This document shows, one piece after another, positions 50,541 through 59,329 of a stretch of DNA of 64,000 nt. This DNA is from Streptomyces hokutonensis (GTDB lineage Bacteria > Actinomycetota > Actinomycetes > Streptomycetales > Streptomycetaceae). The stretch covers positions 1 through 64,000 of the forward strand of contig NZ_BARG01000046.1 of assembly GCF_000376565.1 (NCBI RefSeq), given 5' to 3'. The position numbers and the translations under genes are program-made. Each line of letters opens with the position of its first letter. Positions within the stretch are counted from its first letter, which is position 1. The notes beneath the pieces were generated by a model that searched no databases, was not told the DNA's origin, and saw only the letters and a program-made list of their open reading frames with translations.

Positions 50541-52166
50541 GCGGCTTGTGTCGGTCGGGAGGCGGCGCAGGATCTCGCGGACGCCGTGGCGGAGGCGGTG
50601 GTCGGCGGTGGTGCGGAGCAGGAGGCGGCGGGTGGTGCCGATCCGGCCCGGGGCGCCGACGGATAGCCGGAGCTGGCCGCCGGGGCCCGCCCAGGTCGGG
50701 GAGACCAGGCGCGCGGGTGCTCCTACGGCGACGGTGCCGAGGATGATCCGGGTGCCGCCAGGGGTAGGGGTCAGCCGGGGGCGGCGGCCGACGCCGAGGA
50801 GCTGGGCGCTGGCCCAGACCTGGTGGGCGCCGGGGGCCATCGGCTCGTCGCCGGTGAGGGTCAGCGGGTCGATGGCCGTTTCGCCGGTGACGACGACCCG
50901 GTGGCGGTCTCCGCCGAGCGGTTCCAGGGCCGGCGTCAGCTCTCCGTGGGGATACCACCAGTGATTGCCCGCGGTGTCGTGGACGATGAGTTCCCCGTGC
51001 GCGGAGGTGAACGGGTCGGGGACCTCCCAGTCCTCGGCTCCCCCGATGCCGTCGAGGAGTTCGGGATCGAGCAGTGTGCGTCCGCCGCGCCGTACGACGG
51101 TCAACGGTTCGCCGTCGCCCCGGACCATCCCGATCCGGGTCCGGATCACCAGCCGGCCGTTGCGCCAGCGCATGTCGTCGACCTCGACGTGCGCCCTGAT
51201 CTGCTCGGTGCGGCGGGCGAGTTCGACCAGGGAGTCGAGCCGGCCGCGCACCAGCAGCTCCGCCCGCAGCCGGCTGATCGCCGGGAGCCCTTCCCTCACC
51301 CCCGCCGGGTAGCTCGTCATCGCCATCCGGCGGACGGTGGTGAAGTACTCCTCCAGATCCTTCCCGCTGCGCCGCAGCACGCGGGGTTCGCTGACCGGCC
51401 GCAGCAGTTCCACCCGGTAGGAGCGGCGCAGCAGCCGGTCCTGGAGGTCGCCAGGCGGTGTGCCCTCCTTGATCGCCTCGACGACGTTGCCGAGGTGGCC
51501 GTAGTAGTCGTCGGGGGTGATCCGGCGGCTGCTGTTGTTGCCGCCGTCGTCGCGCCGGTTCCACCGGTAGCAGGGGTAACTGCCCAGTATCGACACGGTC
51601 TTGGCCCGCACATAGGTGCGCGCCATGAACAGCTGGTCCTCCAGCCTGACCCGCCCCTCCGGGAAACGGATCCCATGCTCGTGCAGGAAGTCCCGGCGGA
51701 ACATCTTGTGCGGCGTCAGGCTCTCGAAGAGCGGCGCGTCGGCGGCGGTGCACCGTTCGACGGTCTTCTTGAACACATTGCTGGGCCCCTGCATCGTCCC
51801 GTGCACCTTGCCCAGCACGATGTCCGACCCGTTGCGCTCCGCCAGCGCGTACAGCCGCTCCAGCGCCTCGTACGACAACTCGTCGTCCTGGTCGACGAAT
51901 TGGACGTACTTCCCCCTGGACAGATCGATCCCGACATTCCGCGGCCGGCCCGGCCAGCCGGAGTTCTCCTGCCGATGGACCCGCACATGTGCGTGCGCCT
52001 CGGCCAGCCGCCCGAGCCGTTCGGCCGAGTCGTCCGTCGACCCGTCGTCGACGTACACGACCTCGTAGGCATCCGCTCCGAGACTCTGATTGACGAGTGA
52101 CGGCGCACAACGCTCTATGTAGGAACCGGCGTTGTACACCGGCACGACAACGCTCACCTTGATCAA
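50493..52166 (-). CDS. family 2 glycosyltransferase
   Basis: The 557-residue enzyme has a GT-A domain (about 1-220): VSVVVPVYNAGSYIERC at the start, YVDDGSTDDSAE (about 38-49), DQDDELS (about 93-99, a DxD-like metal site) and an ED-type LEDQLFMARTYV (about 171-182). A C-terminal part of about 300 residues is largely beta-rich (for example RTRIGMVRGDGEPLTVV), similar to accessory domains in Streptomyces teichoic-acid or capsule transferases. No TM helix. The TTG start is preceded by a G-rich GGGGGGATGTC. Its 3' end is the seed of the tandem array. Donor and acceptor are unknown; a wall-polymer role is plausible. Confidence 0.88.
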   Translation of the reverse strand: MIKVSVVVPVYNAGSYIERCAPSLVNQSLGADAYEVVYVDDGSTDDSAERLGRLAEAHAHVRVHRQENSGWPGRPRNVGIDLSRGKYVQFVDQDDELSYEALERLYALAERNGSDIVLGKVHGTMQGPSNVFKKTVERCTAADAPLFESLTPHKMFRRDFLHEHGIRFPEGRVRLEDQLFMARTYVRAKTVSILGSYPCYRWNRRDDGGNNSSRRITPDDYYGHLGNVVEAIKEGTPPGDLQDRLLRRSYRVELLRPVSEPRVLRRSGKDLEEYFTTVRRMAMTSYPAGVREGLPAISRLRAELLVRGRLDSLVELARRTEQIRAHVEVDDMRWRNGRLVIRTRIGMVRGDGEPLTVVRRGGRTLLDPELLDGIGGAEDWEVPDPFTSAHGELIVHDTAGNHWWYPHGELTPALEPLGGDRHRVVVTGETAIDPLTLTGDEPMAPGAHQVWASAQLLGVGRRPRLTPTPGGTRIILGTVAVGAPARLVSPTWAGPGGQLRLSVGAPGRIGTTRRLLLRTTADHRLRHGVREILRRLPTDTSRDLRATARRAERWLLR

Positions 52167-52181
52167 GACATCCCCCCCGGG

Positions 52182-52211
52182 ACAAGTGGTGTTGCCGTAC
52201 CAGACACTTGT
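52182..52211. promoter_or_regulatory. inverted repeat ACAAGTG/CACTTGT upstream of the glycosyltransferase gene
   Basis: ACAAGTG (52182-52188) and CACTTGT (52205-52211), 16 bp apart, 16 nt upstream of the start codon. A possible operator or 5'-UTR stem. AT-rich relative to its surroundings. Confidence 0.4.
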
Positions 52212-52402
52212 TGTTGGGGAGAAGTTGTACGTCCCTTGGTGCGGGTGTTACGAATCGCCCGGACACGGACCGGGCCGGGCCGGCTCGATCTCGCGCGGTC
52301 TCGGCTGCCGGCTCTCCACAGGAAACCCTCAACTCCCCTGCCCCATAAGGGAGCTGCGCTAATCTCACGTCACACGCACCACGCGAGAGACACAGGGTCC
52401 CC

Positions 52403-54391
52403 ATGCCAGTCGAGTACCGCGGTCGGTCCGAAACGATGGCCTATGCGGCGGCGGGGATGGAACCGCCGCCCGTGGTCCCGTTGCGGAAGAGCGATCCCCG
52501 GCAGGCGGGCCCGTACCGGTTGCTGTCGGTGCTGGGCAGCGGTGGGATGGGCCGGGTCTATCTGGGCCGCGACGCCACCGGCTCCACCGGCCCGGCCGCC
52601 GTGAAGGTGATCCGTCCCGAGTACGCGGAGGACCCGCAGTTCCGCAGGCGCTTCGAGCGCGAGGTCGGCGCCCTGGACAGCATCCAAGGGGCGCACATCG
52701 TACGGCTGTTGGGCAGCGGCTGCGACGAGGAACTGGTGTGGGTCGCCACCGAGTACATACCCGGGCCCACGCTGGACCAGCTGGTCGACGCGCGCGGACC
52801 GGTCGACGCGGCGGCGGCCTGGCGGCTGATGGGTGACGTGGGACGGGCGATCGAGGCGATCTGGCGCGCGGGGCTGGTGCACCGCGACCTCAAGCCGTCC
52901 AACGTCATCCTGGGTGCCGACGGCGCCCGCGTCATCGACTTCGGGGTCGTCCAGGCCACCGACGGCACGTCGATCACCGCCACGGGCCAGAACGTGGGCA
53001 CCCCCGCCTACATGTCCCCGGAACAGGTCCGCGGCCAGGAGGTCACCGCCGCCTCGGACATCTTCTCGCTGGCCTCCACGCTCACCTACGCCCTCGCCGG
53101 GGAGGCGCCGTTCGGCGAGGGCACCGGCGTCGACGTGCTGCACCGGGTGGCCTTCGACCCGCCCCGGGAGGAGACCCTCGACAAGGTGGCGGCCGTCGAC
53201 GCGGACCTGGCCGCGTTCATCCGCGTCTGCCTGGACAAGGATCCCGAGCAACGGCCGTTGCCCGAGGCCGTGTTCAGGACCGCCATCGGGCATCAGCTGT
53301 CCGGGCCGGTCGGGGACCCGCCACGTGTGGCTCGCAAGCACGAGGCGGCTTCCAGTCTCGCGATCTCCCCCGCCGTCCGTCCCGTGGCGACGCCCCCGGA
53401 ACCGCCCGCCGAGACGCCCGCCGAGACGCCCGCCGAGCCCCAAGTCGCGCCCGGGAAGCGGGGGTTCGCGCCCGGGAGACGCGGAAAGCTGATCGTGGGT
53501 GCCGTCGCCGCAGCCGTCCTGGTCGCCGGCGGCATCACCGCGACGCTGCTGCTGCACCACGACGACGGGACGTCGGCCGGTGCCGGGCCGGAGGCGTCCT
53601 CGGCAGCGGCCGTACCGGAGAACTCGCCCTCGGCGCCGAGCAGTTCACCGACCCCGGACTCGACCCTGCCGGGCACGGGGAACGTGGCGTCACAGAGCCC
53701 GACGAAGGCGCCGGCCACTCACGATCCCGCGACCCTCGACATCCGGATCGCCTCGTGCGTCGCCGAGATCGCGTCGCACTCCCACGGCGACTGCGTCAAG
53801 GCCCTCCAACTCCTCCTCGCCGGCTACGGGTTGCACGTCACGGTCGACGGCGACTACGGGGTGGCGACGAGCGACGCGGTGAAGGCGTTCCAGAGCGAGG
53901 CCGGAACCACGCCCAGCGGGTCGGTCGACGCGCAGACCATGAAGCTGCTGTACGGCACGGAGCGCGGACCGGTCAGAACCGGTTCGGTGACCGTCACCGA
54001 GAGCGTGCACGCCGTCGATGTCGCCCGGTGTCTCGACGCCCGCGTCGCCGCGGTGCAGGTGTGGGGGTGCAACGGCACGGCGGCCCAGAAGTGGGCGCTG
54101 TACCGCGTGCCCGGCCACGCGTCGCAGTACCTCGTGGTCAATCAGGGCAACCACAACTGCCTGGACGCCGACGCCGGCACGGTCGGCCAGAACTTCTCGA
54201 GGATCCGGGCCAGGAGCTGCGACGGACTGAGCGCGCAACGGTGGCAACTGGGCGGCGCCGGAACCCTGGTCAGCGTCCCGGACGGCTTCTGCCTGGACGC
54301 GGAGGCCTCCGAGTCGGGGCAGGACGGTCAGCCGGTGCAGACCTTCGGCTGCGCGGGCAGCTCCAATCAGGTCTGGAACTGGCACTCCTGA
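52403..54391 (+). CDS. Ser/Thr kinase with peptidoglycan-binding and ricin-type lectin domains
   Basis: The 662-residue protein has a Hanks-type kinase domain (about 35-290): glycine loop GSGGMGRVY (45-53), Lys68 in AAVKVI, HRDLKPSN with Asp162, a DFG in VIDFGVV and APE-like MSPEQVRG. A Pro/Glu linker leads to a TM helix (about 363-384), then a Ser/Pro-rich stalk. The extracytoplasmic part is a PG_binding_1 domain (about 463-515; DGDYGVATSDAVKAFQSEAG) and a ricin B-type beta-trefoil (about 525-662) with three Q-x-W-like motifs (AQKWAL, AQRWQL, NQVWNW). It should sense cell-wall or glycan ligands and signal inward. TAATCT at 52360-52365 is a possible -10. Later in-frame ATGs (52436, 52457) are alternatives. 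Confidence 0.92.
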   Translation: MPVEYRGRSETMAYAAAGMEPPPVVPLRKSDPRQAGPYRLLSVLGSGGMGRVYLGRDATGSTGPAAVKVIRPEYAEDPQFRRRFEREVGALDSIQGAHIVRLLGSGCDEELVWVATEYIPGPTLDQLVDARGPVDAAAAWRLMGDVGRAIEAIWRAGLVHRDLKPSNVILGADGARVIDFGVVQATDGTSITATGQNVGTPAYMSPEQVRGQEVTAASDIFSLASTLTYALAGEAPFGEGTGVDVLHRVAFDPPREETLDKVAAVDADLAAFIRVCLDKDPEQRPLPEAVFRTAIGHQLSGPVGDPPRVARKHEAASSLAISPAVRPVATPPEPPAETPAETPAEPQVAPGKRGFAPGRRGKLIVGAVAAAVLVAGGITATLLLHHDDGTSAGAGPEASSAAAVPENSPSAPSSSPTPDSTLPGTGNVASQSPTKAPATHDPATLDIRIASCVAEIASHSHGDCVKALQLLLAGYGLHVTVDGDYGVATSDAVKAFQSEAGTTPSGSVDAQTMKLLYGTERGPVRTGSVTVTESVHAVDVARCLDARVAAVQVWGCNGTAAQKWALYRVPGHASQYLVVNQGNHNCLDADAGTVGQNFSRIRARSCDGLSAQRWQLGGAGTLVSVPDGFCLDAEASESGQDGQPVQTFGCAGSSNQVWNWHS

Positions 54392-54418
54392 CGGATCGTC
54401 AGAGAGATCAAAGACGGG

Positions 54419-55045
54419 TCAGGCGTCCCCGTACGCCTCGCCACCCAGCTCCAGCGCCGCCGTCCCCGCCGTCGCATCGGCCAGCCACGCCCGGAAGGCG
54501 TCCACGTCGGCGTCCGGCAGCCCGATCTCGATCGTGACCGCCTCGCCGTAGCGGACGTCCCGGACCTCGCGGCCGGTGGCGCGCAGGTCGTTCTGGATCT
54601 TGCCGGCCCGCTGGTGGTCGACGGTCACGGTGGCCAGCCGGAAGCGGCGGCGGGTGAGTGTGCCGAGGGCGTCGAGCGCTTCGCCGACCGAGCCGCCGTA
54701 GGCCCTGATGAGGCCGCCCGCGCCGAGCTTGACACCGCCGTAGTAGCGGGTGACGACGGCGACGACGTACCGCATGTCGCGGCGCAGCAGCATCTGGAGC
54801 ATGGGGACGCCGGCCGTGCCGCCCGGTTCGCCGTCGTCGCTCGCCTTCTGGATCGCGGCGTCGGCGCCGATGACGTAGGCGAAGCAGTTGTGCGTGGCGT
54901 CGGCGTGCTCCTTGCGGACCCGGGCGACGAAGTCCTGGGCCTCCTGCTCGGTGGCCGCCGGGGCGAGGGCGCACAGGAAGCGGGAGCGGTTGACCTCGGT
55001 CTCGTGCACGCCCGGCCGGGCCACTGTGCGGTACTCGTCCTGCAT
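54419..55045 (-). CDS. YigZ/IMPACT-family protein
   Basis: The 208-residue protein has the UPF0029 N-terminal domain (about 18-125) with NRSRFLCALAP, HADATHNCFAYVIG, DDGEPGGTAGVPML and VTRYYGGVKLGAGGLIRAY, then a C-terminal DUF1949-like domain. Eukaryotic IMPACT members regulate translation through GCN1; the bacterial role is unclear, possibly ribosome or nucleic-acid related. TAGGCT (55052-55057 on the minus strand) lies exactly 6 nt before the ATG, so the message is probably leaderless. The kinase gene converges on it. Confidence 0.92.
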   Translation of the reverse strand: MQDEYRTVARPGVHETEVNRSRFLCALAPAATEQEAQDFVARVRKEHADATHNCFAYVIGADAAIQKASDDGEPGGTAGVPMLQMLLRRDMRYVVAVVTRYYGGVKLGAGGLIRAYGGSVGEALDALGTLTRRRFRLATVTVDHQRAGKIQNDLRATGREVRDVRYGEAVTIEIGLPDADVDAFRAWLADATAGTAALELGGEAYGDA

Positions 55046-55051
55046 CCGACC

Positions 55052-55057
55052 AGCCTA
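55052..55057 (-). promoter_or_regulatory. -10 element of the yigZ-like gene
   Basis: TAGGCT on the minus strand followed by 6 nt (GGTCGG) and the ATG at 55045. No ribosome-binding site is present; no strong -35 is seen. Confidence 0.5.
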
Positions 55058-55170
55058 TGCGCAGGGTCAGGGGTCGCCCCCGGTCCGGGTGCGGGTGACG
55101 ATGTGGTGGATACTCGCTGCTCGTTGCCCGGGTGGCGGGCACGCTCGTCCGATCTCAGGGAGTTCTCGGC

Positions 55171-57156
55171 ATGACCGGCGCGCAGGTGGACCCGACGGAG
55201 AGCGTGAAGTCCGACGGTTCGGGGTCCGCCGCCGAGCGCTGCCGGGCCTGGCTGCTGGAGGGGCTGAGCGAGCAGAGTGCCCGGCATCCGGGGCCGCACG
55301 CGACGCCGAACCCGGAGCACGAGGGGCACCGGTGGTGGCGGGTCATGTGTCTGACCGGCGTCGACTACTTCTCCACGCTGGGCTATCAGCCGGGCATCGC
55401 CGCGCTCGCGGCCGGGCTGCTGTCGCCGCTGGCGACCGTCGTGCTGATCGGGCTGACGCTGCTCGGGGCGCTGCCGGTGTACCGGCGGGTGGCGCACGAG
55501 TCCCCGCACGGTGAGGGGTCGATCGCCATGCTGGAGCGGCTGCTGCCGTGGTGGTCGGGGAAGATCTTCGTGCTGGTGCTGCTGGGCTTCGCGGCGACCG
55601 ACTTCATGATCACGGTCACTCTGTCGGCGGCGGACGCGGCGGCGCACGTCGTGGAGAACCCGTTCGCGCCGGGCTGGATGCACGGCGGCAACACCTGGAT
55701 CACGCTGGTGCTGGTCGGCGCGCTGGGCGCGGTCTTCCTCAAGGGGTTCCGGGAGGCCATCGGGATCGCCGTGGTGCTGGTGGGCGTATATCTCACGCTC
55801 AACCTGGTGGTCCTCGCGGTCTCCGCCTGGGAGGTGCTGAGCCATCCGGTGAAGATCGGCGACTGGACGGACGCGATGACGGCCGCGCACTCCTCGCCGC
55901 TCGCGATGGTCGGCGTCGCGCTGCTCGTGTTCCCGAAACTCGCCCTCGGCATGTCCGGCTTCGAGACCGGTGTGGCGGTGATGCCGCAGGTCAAGGGCGA
56001 TCCGACGGACACCTGGGAGAAGCCGACGGGCCGCATCCGCGAGACCCGCAAGCTGCTCACCACGGCCGCCGTGATCATGTCCGGTTTCCTGCTGCTGTCC
56101 AGCCTCGCGACGACCATCCTCATCCCGCAGAGCGCGTTCAAGACCGGCGGCCCCGCCAACGGCCGCGCCCTCGCCTACCTCGCGCACGAGCACCTGGGCC
56201 AGGTCTTCGGCACGTTCTACGACGTCTCGACGATCGCGATCCTGTGGTTCGCGGGCGCCTCCGCACTCGCCGGTCTGCTGAACCTCGTACCGCGCTATCT
56301 GCCGCGCTACGGCATGGCGCCCGAGTGGACGCGGGCGGTACGCCCCCTGGTCCTCGTGTTCATGGTGACGGCCGTGCTGATCACGCTCTGGTTCCACGCG
56401 AGCGTCGACGCGCAGAGCGGCGCGTACGCGACCGGCGTCCTGGTGCTGATGCTCTCGGCCGCCTTCGCCTCCACGGTCACCGTGCACAAGCGCGGCCACC
56501 GCAGGGCCACGCTCGGCTTCGGCACGATCACCGCCGTCTTCGCGTACACCCTCGTCACGAACGTCATCGAACGCCCCGACGGCATCAAGATCGCCGGGAT
56601 CTTCATCGTGCTGATCCTGGCGACCTCGTTCGGTTCCCGCATCCACCGCGCCTTCGAACTCCGCGCCGCCGAGGTCACGTTCGACGACACGGCGGCCCGT
56701 TTCATCGACGAGGCGGCCCGCTCCGGACCGCTCCGCCTGATCGCCAACGAGCCGCAGGAGCACAGCAGTCGGGAGTACCGCGCCAAGGAGTACAGCCAGC
56801 GCGAGGAGACCCACATCCCGGACCGCGGCCCCGTGCTGTTCCTCGAGGTCCTCCTGCACGACTCCTCGGACTTCTCCGCGGACATCACGGTCCACGGCGA
56901 GAAGAAGTACGGGGTACGCCGACTGCGCGTCGTAGGTCCCACCGTCCCCAACGCGATCGCCGCCGTCCTGCTCTCCCTGCGCGACCGCACCGGCAAGGTC
57001 CCGCACGCCTACTTCACCTGGACCGAGGGCAACCCGGTCAGCCATCTCATCCGCTTCCTCGTCTTCGGCGACGGCGAGGTCGCCCCGGTCACCCGTGAGG
57101 TGCTGCGCCGCGCGGAACCGGACCCGGAGCGACGGCCCCGCGTCCACGTCGGCTGA
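55171..57156 (+). CDS. APC-superfamily permease, KimA-like
   Basis: The 661-residue membrane protein has an N-terminal cytoplasmic segment (1-60), then the YFSTLGYQPGIAALAAG motif (about 71-87) of KimA-type transporters, about ten to twelve TM helices to residue 490, and a hydrophilic C-terminal region (about 495-661). KimA proteins import potassium with protons and are inhibited by c-di-AMP through the C-terminal domain; whether this distant relative is a potassium or an amino-acid permease is open. The ATG is preceded by AGGGAG. The start of the next gene lies 5 bp after the stop. Confidence 0.8.
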   Translation: MTGAQVDPTESVKSDGSGSAAERCRAWLLEGLSEQSARHPGPHATPNPEHEGHRWWRVMCLTGVDYFSTLGYQPGIAALAAGLLSPLATVVLIGLTLLGALPVYRRVAHESPHGEGSIAMLERLLPWWSGKIFVLVLLGFAATDFMITVTLSAADAAAHVVENPFAPGWMHGGNTWITLVLVGALGAVFLKGFREAIGIAVVLVGVYLTLNLVVLAVSAWEVLSHPVKIGDWTDAMTAAHSSPLAMVGVALLVFPKLALGMSGFETGVAVMPQVKGDPTDTWEKPTGRIRETRKLLTTAAVIMSGFLLLSSLATTILIPQSAFKTGGPANGRALAYLAHEHLGQVFGTFYDVSTIAILWFAGASALAGLLNLVPRYLPRYGMAPEWTRAVRPLVLVFMVTAVLITLWFHASVDAQSGAYATGVLVLMLSAAFASTVTVHKRGHRRATLGFGTITAVFAYTLVTNVIERPDGIKIAGIFIVLILATSFGSRIHRAFELRAAEVTFDDTAARFIDEAARSGPLRLIANEPQEHSSREYRAKEYSQREETHIPDRGPVLFLEVLLHDSSDFSADITVHGEKKYGVRRLRVVGPTVPNAIAAVLLSLRDRTGKVPHAYFTWTEGNPVSHLIRFLVFGDGEVAPVTREVLRRAEPDPERRPRVHVG

Positions 57157-57161
57157 CCGCC

Positions 57162-57986
57162 GTGCGAGTCCTTGTGGTCGGCGGCAGCGGCTTCCTGGGT
57201 ACGGAACTGGTGCGCCGGGCGAGCGCGGCCGGCTGGGCCACGGCGGCGACGTACTGCTCCGCGCGCCCCGGCACCGCGCCGCCCGGCGTCTCCTGGCACC
57301 GGCTCGACCTGCGCGCGTCGGACCGACTCGACGACCTCCTGGCCGGGTTGACCCCGGACGCGATCATCAACGCGACCAGCGGACTGAGCGACTGGGCGGT
57401 CACCGCCGACGGTTCGGTCCGCGTGGCGATGGCCGCGGCACGCCATGGCCGCCGCCTGGTCCATGTCTCCAGCGACGCCGTGTTCTCCGGTTCCCGGATC
57501 GTCTACGACGAGTCGTGCCCGCCCGACCCCGTCACCCCGTACGGCGCGGCGAAGGCGGCCGCCGAGACCGCCGTACGCCTCCTGACACCCGCCGCGGCGA
57601 TCGCGCGCACCTCGCTGATCATCGGCAACGGCGGCTCCGCGCACGAGCGCATGGTGCGCGAACTGTCCGCCGGTGCCCGCGAAGGCGTCCTGTTCACCGA
57701 TGTCGTCCGCTGCCCGGTCCATGTCGGGGACCTGGCCGCCGCCCTGCTGGAGCTCGCCCGGTCCGACCGGGCCGGGATGTTCCATCTCGCCGGACCGGAC
57801 GCCCTCAGCCGCCACGACCTCGGTGTGCTCATCGCCCGACGCGACGGCCTCGACGCGAGCCGGCTCCCCGCCGGGCGGGGAGAGGGCACGTCCATGGTTC
57901 TCGACGTCCGCCTGGACAGCCGAGCCACCCAGGAGCGGCTGGGCACCCGACTCCGCGGAGCGCGGGAGTTCCTCCAACTCCCTTAG
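57162..57986 (+). CDS. extended SDR, dTDP-4-dehydrorhamnose-reductase-like
   Basis: The 274-residue Rossmann protein has N-terminal GGSGFLGTELV (GxxGxxG), VSSDAVFSG (Ser/Thr of the active site), and YGAAKAAAE (catalytic YxxxK). Like RmlD it has the INATSG and VFSGSRIVYDE pattern (VFDG-type loop), and a CPVHVGDLAAALLEL segment that fits substrate binding. It probably reduces or epimerises a nucleotide sugar, or binds one. Starts at GTG 5 bp after the permease stop, so co-transcribed. Pathway partners are not present here. Confidence 0.85.
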   Translation: MRVLVVGGSGFLGTELVRRASAAGWATAATYCSARPGTAPPGVSWHRLDLRASDRLDDLLAGLTPDAIINATSGLSDWAVTADGSVRVAMAAARHGRRLVHVSSDAVFSGSRIVYDESCPPDPVTPYGAAKAAAETAVRLLTPAAAIARTSLIIGNGGSAHERMVRELSAGAREGVLFTDVVRCPVHVGDLAAALLELARSDRAGMFHLAGPDALSRHDLGVLIARRDGLDASRLPAGRGEGTSMVLDVRLDSRATQERLGTRLRGAREFLQLP

Positions 57987-57994
57987 AAACAGGC

Positions 57995-58537
57995 CTACTT
58001 CTTCTTGCCCCTCGGGACGGTCAGGCCCGTCAGCAGGGCCGTGCCCGGGGCGAGGTCCTGCCAGGTGCGGCCGTGCCAGGCCAGGACCGCGATCGCCGAG
58101 GTCGGGAACTTCACCCGCACCTCGTCGAGCGCGTCGTCGAGACTGTCACCGGCGAGTTCGAGGACCAGTTCCTCCAGGCCGGGGTTGTGGCCGACGAGGA
58201 GCAACGTCTCGACCTCGTGCGGCACTTGGTGCACGGCGTCGAGCAGATCCTCCACATCGGCCGCGTAGAGCCGCGGTTCGTACCGCACCGGCGGCGGGGT
58301 GCCCCACTGGGCCGACGCCAACTCCCAGGTCTGGCGCGCCCGTACGGCCGTGGAGCACAGCGCGAGGTCCGGCAGGGAGTCCGTCTCGGCGAGCGCGATT
58401 CCGGCGGCCGGGGCGTCGCGCAGACCGCGCGGGGCGAGGGGTCGTAGCTGGTCGGGAACGCCTTCGGGCCAGGCCGACTTGGCGTGCCGCAGCACGACCA
58501 GTCGGCGCAGCGGGCGGGCCCCGGAACGGGCGCTCAC
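57995..58537 (-). CDS. SixA-type histidine phosphatase
   Basis: The 180-residue phosphatase carries the RHG-like motif VVLRHAKSAW (about 15-24; catalytic His), a CSTAVRARQTWELA motif, and the second His in LLVGHNPGLEELV (about 113-125). SixA dephosphorylates phospho-histidine in phosphorelays; the family is broad. The start GTG overlaps the stop of the CysRS-like gene (GTGA), so the two are translationally coupled. The Lys-rich tail PRGKKK ends the protein. Confidence 0.92.
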   Translation of the reverse strand: MSARSGARPLRRLVVLRHAKSAWPEGVPDQLRPLAPRGLRDAPAAGIALAETDSLPDLALCSTAVRARQTWELASAQWGTPPPVRYEPRLYAADVEDLLDAVHQVPHEVETLLLVGHNPGLEELVLELAGDSLDDALDEVRVKFPTSAIAVLAWHGRTWQDLAPGTALLTGLTVPRGKKK

Positions 58538-59259
58538 GCCAACGACCCGATGTCACGGGTGAGTTCGAGCCCGAGGAGCCGGTCGGCGTAGGCGTACGTC
58601 TCGAAGCGGGCACCGTCCGGCAGTTCGGGCCAGGTCTCCACGCGCCGCAACACCCCCAGCACGGCGGGCACGTCGAGGTCGTTCTCCCAGGCGCTCCGCA
58701 GTTCGACGCGCACCTCGTCGGGCACCGGCCGCGAGGGCCGCCGCGCCCAGTCGGCGACCGACGCCCGCCAGTGCGCGAGGGTCCGCCGCGCCTCGTCCAG
58801 CCCGTCCGCGTCGAGCCGCACCGGCAGGTCCCGCGGGTGCGAGAGCAGCGCGAGCCGGAACGCACCCGGGTCGGAGAGGTCCGGGGCAGCGGTCGTAGGG
58901 GATTCGACGGGCGCTACGGCGACCAGGGCTCCCCCGGGTGTCGCCTCGCTCCCGGCGGCCACGTGGAGGACCTGGGCCTCGCCGAGTCCGGAGCCGAGGT
59001 CTCCGCCGTCCTCGAAGGGGCGGATGCCCAACGCCCCTGCGGCGGCACGGAGTTCGCCCTGGGCGTGTTCGCCGGTGAGCAGGGCCCACACGGGGGTGCC
59101 GCCGAGTTCGAGGGCGCGTACGAGGAGGTCGGCGACGAGGAGGACACGTAGTGCCGTGGGATCGAGGCCCGACGCGTGCGCCTCGACCCTGGTCAGGCCA
59201 CGGCGGGCGGGGGCGGCTTCGGTGGAGTCGCCGGTTCGGGCGTCGATGATGCGCAGCAC
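58534..59259 (-). CDS. cysteinyl-tRNA-synthetase-like protein lacking catalytic motifs
   Basis: The 241-residue protein reads like CysRS/MshC shortened to its skeleton. The start LRIIDARTGD matches the LRLYDTxTGE opening, VEAHASG stands where CysRS has VYVCGPT, and VLLVADLLVRALELGG matches the vFDvLrRyLE helix. LALLSHPRDLPVRLDADGLDEA plus SAWENDLDVPAVLGVLRRVE match the C-terminal region (aMDDDLNtPaAL). The zinc Cys, HIGH and KMSKS motifs are gone, so it cannot charge tRNA in the usual way. GTG 59259 is chosen because TACGCT lies exactly 6 nt upstream; longer starts (59298, 59352) are possible. It is coupled to the SixA phosphatase gene by GTGA. Family assignment is by eye. Confidence 0.7.
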   Translation of the reverse strand: MLRIIDARTGDSTEAAPARRGLTRVEAHASGLDPTALRVLLVADLLVRALELGGTPVWALLTGEHAQGELRAAAGALGIRPFEDGGDLGSGLGEAQVLHVAAGSEATPGGALVAVAPVESPTTAAPDLSDPGAFRLALLSHPRDLPVRLDADGLDEARRTLAHWRASVADWARRPSRPVPDEVRVELRSAWENDLDVPAVLGVLRRVETWPELPDGARFETYAYADRLLGLELTRDIGSLA

Positions 59260-59265
59260 GGCCTG

Positions 59266-59271
59266 AGCGTA
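59266..59271 (-). promoter_or_regulatory. -10 element of the CysRS-like gene
   Basis: TACGCT on the minus strand, then 6 nt (CAGGCC), then GTG at 59259. The same spacing as in several other genes of this window; it supports the GTG start and a leaderless mRNA. Confidence 0.5.
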
Positions 59272-59329
59272 GGCGGGTGGAGGGCCGTGCGCACGCATGT
59301 TCGCTCTGTTCAGGCCGGAGTCGCGGGGT

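Noticed and set aside
49562..50964. Plus-strand open frames across the tandem array
   Set aside because: Unit lengths are not multiples of three, so the apparent repeat protein changes frame between units. No start signals or domains.
55079..55170. c-di-AMP riboswitch upstream of the KimA-like gene
   Set aside because: The leader is short, and I could not identify the conserved ydaO-type core elements.
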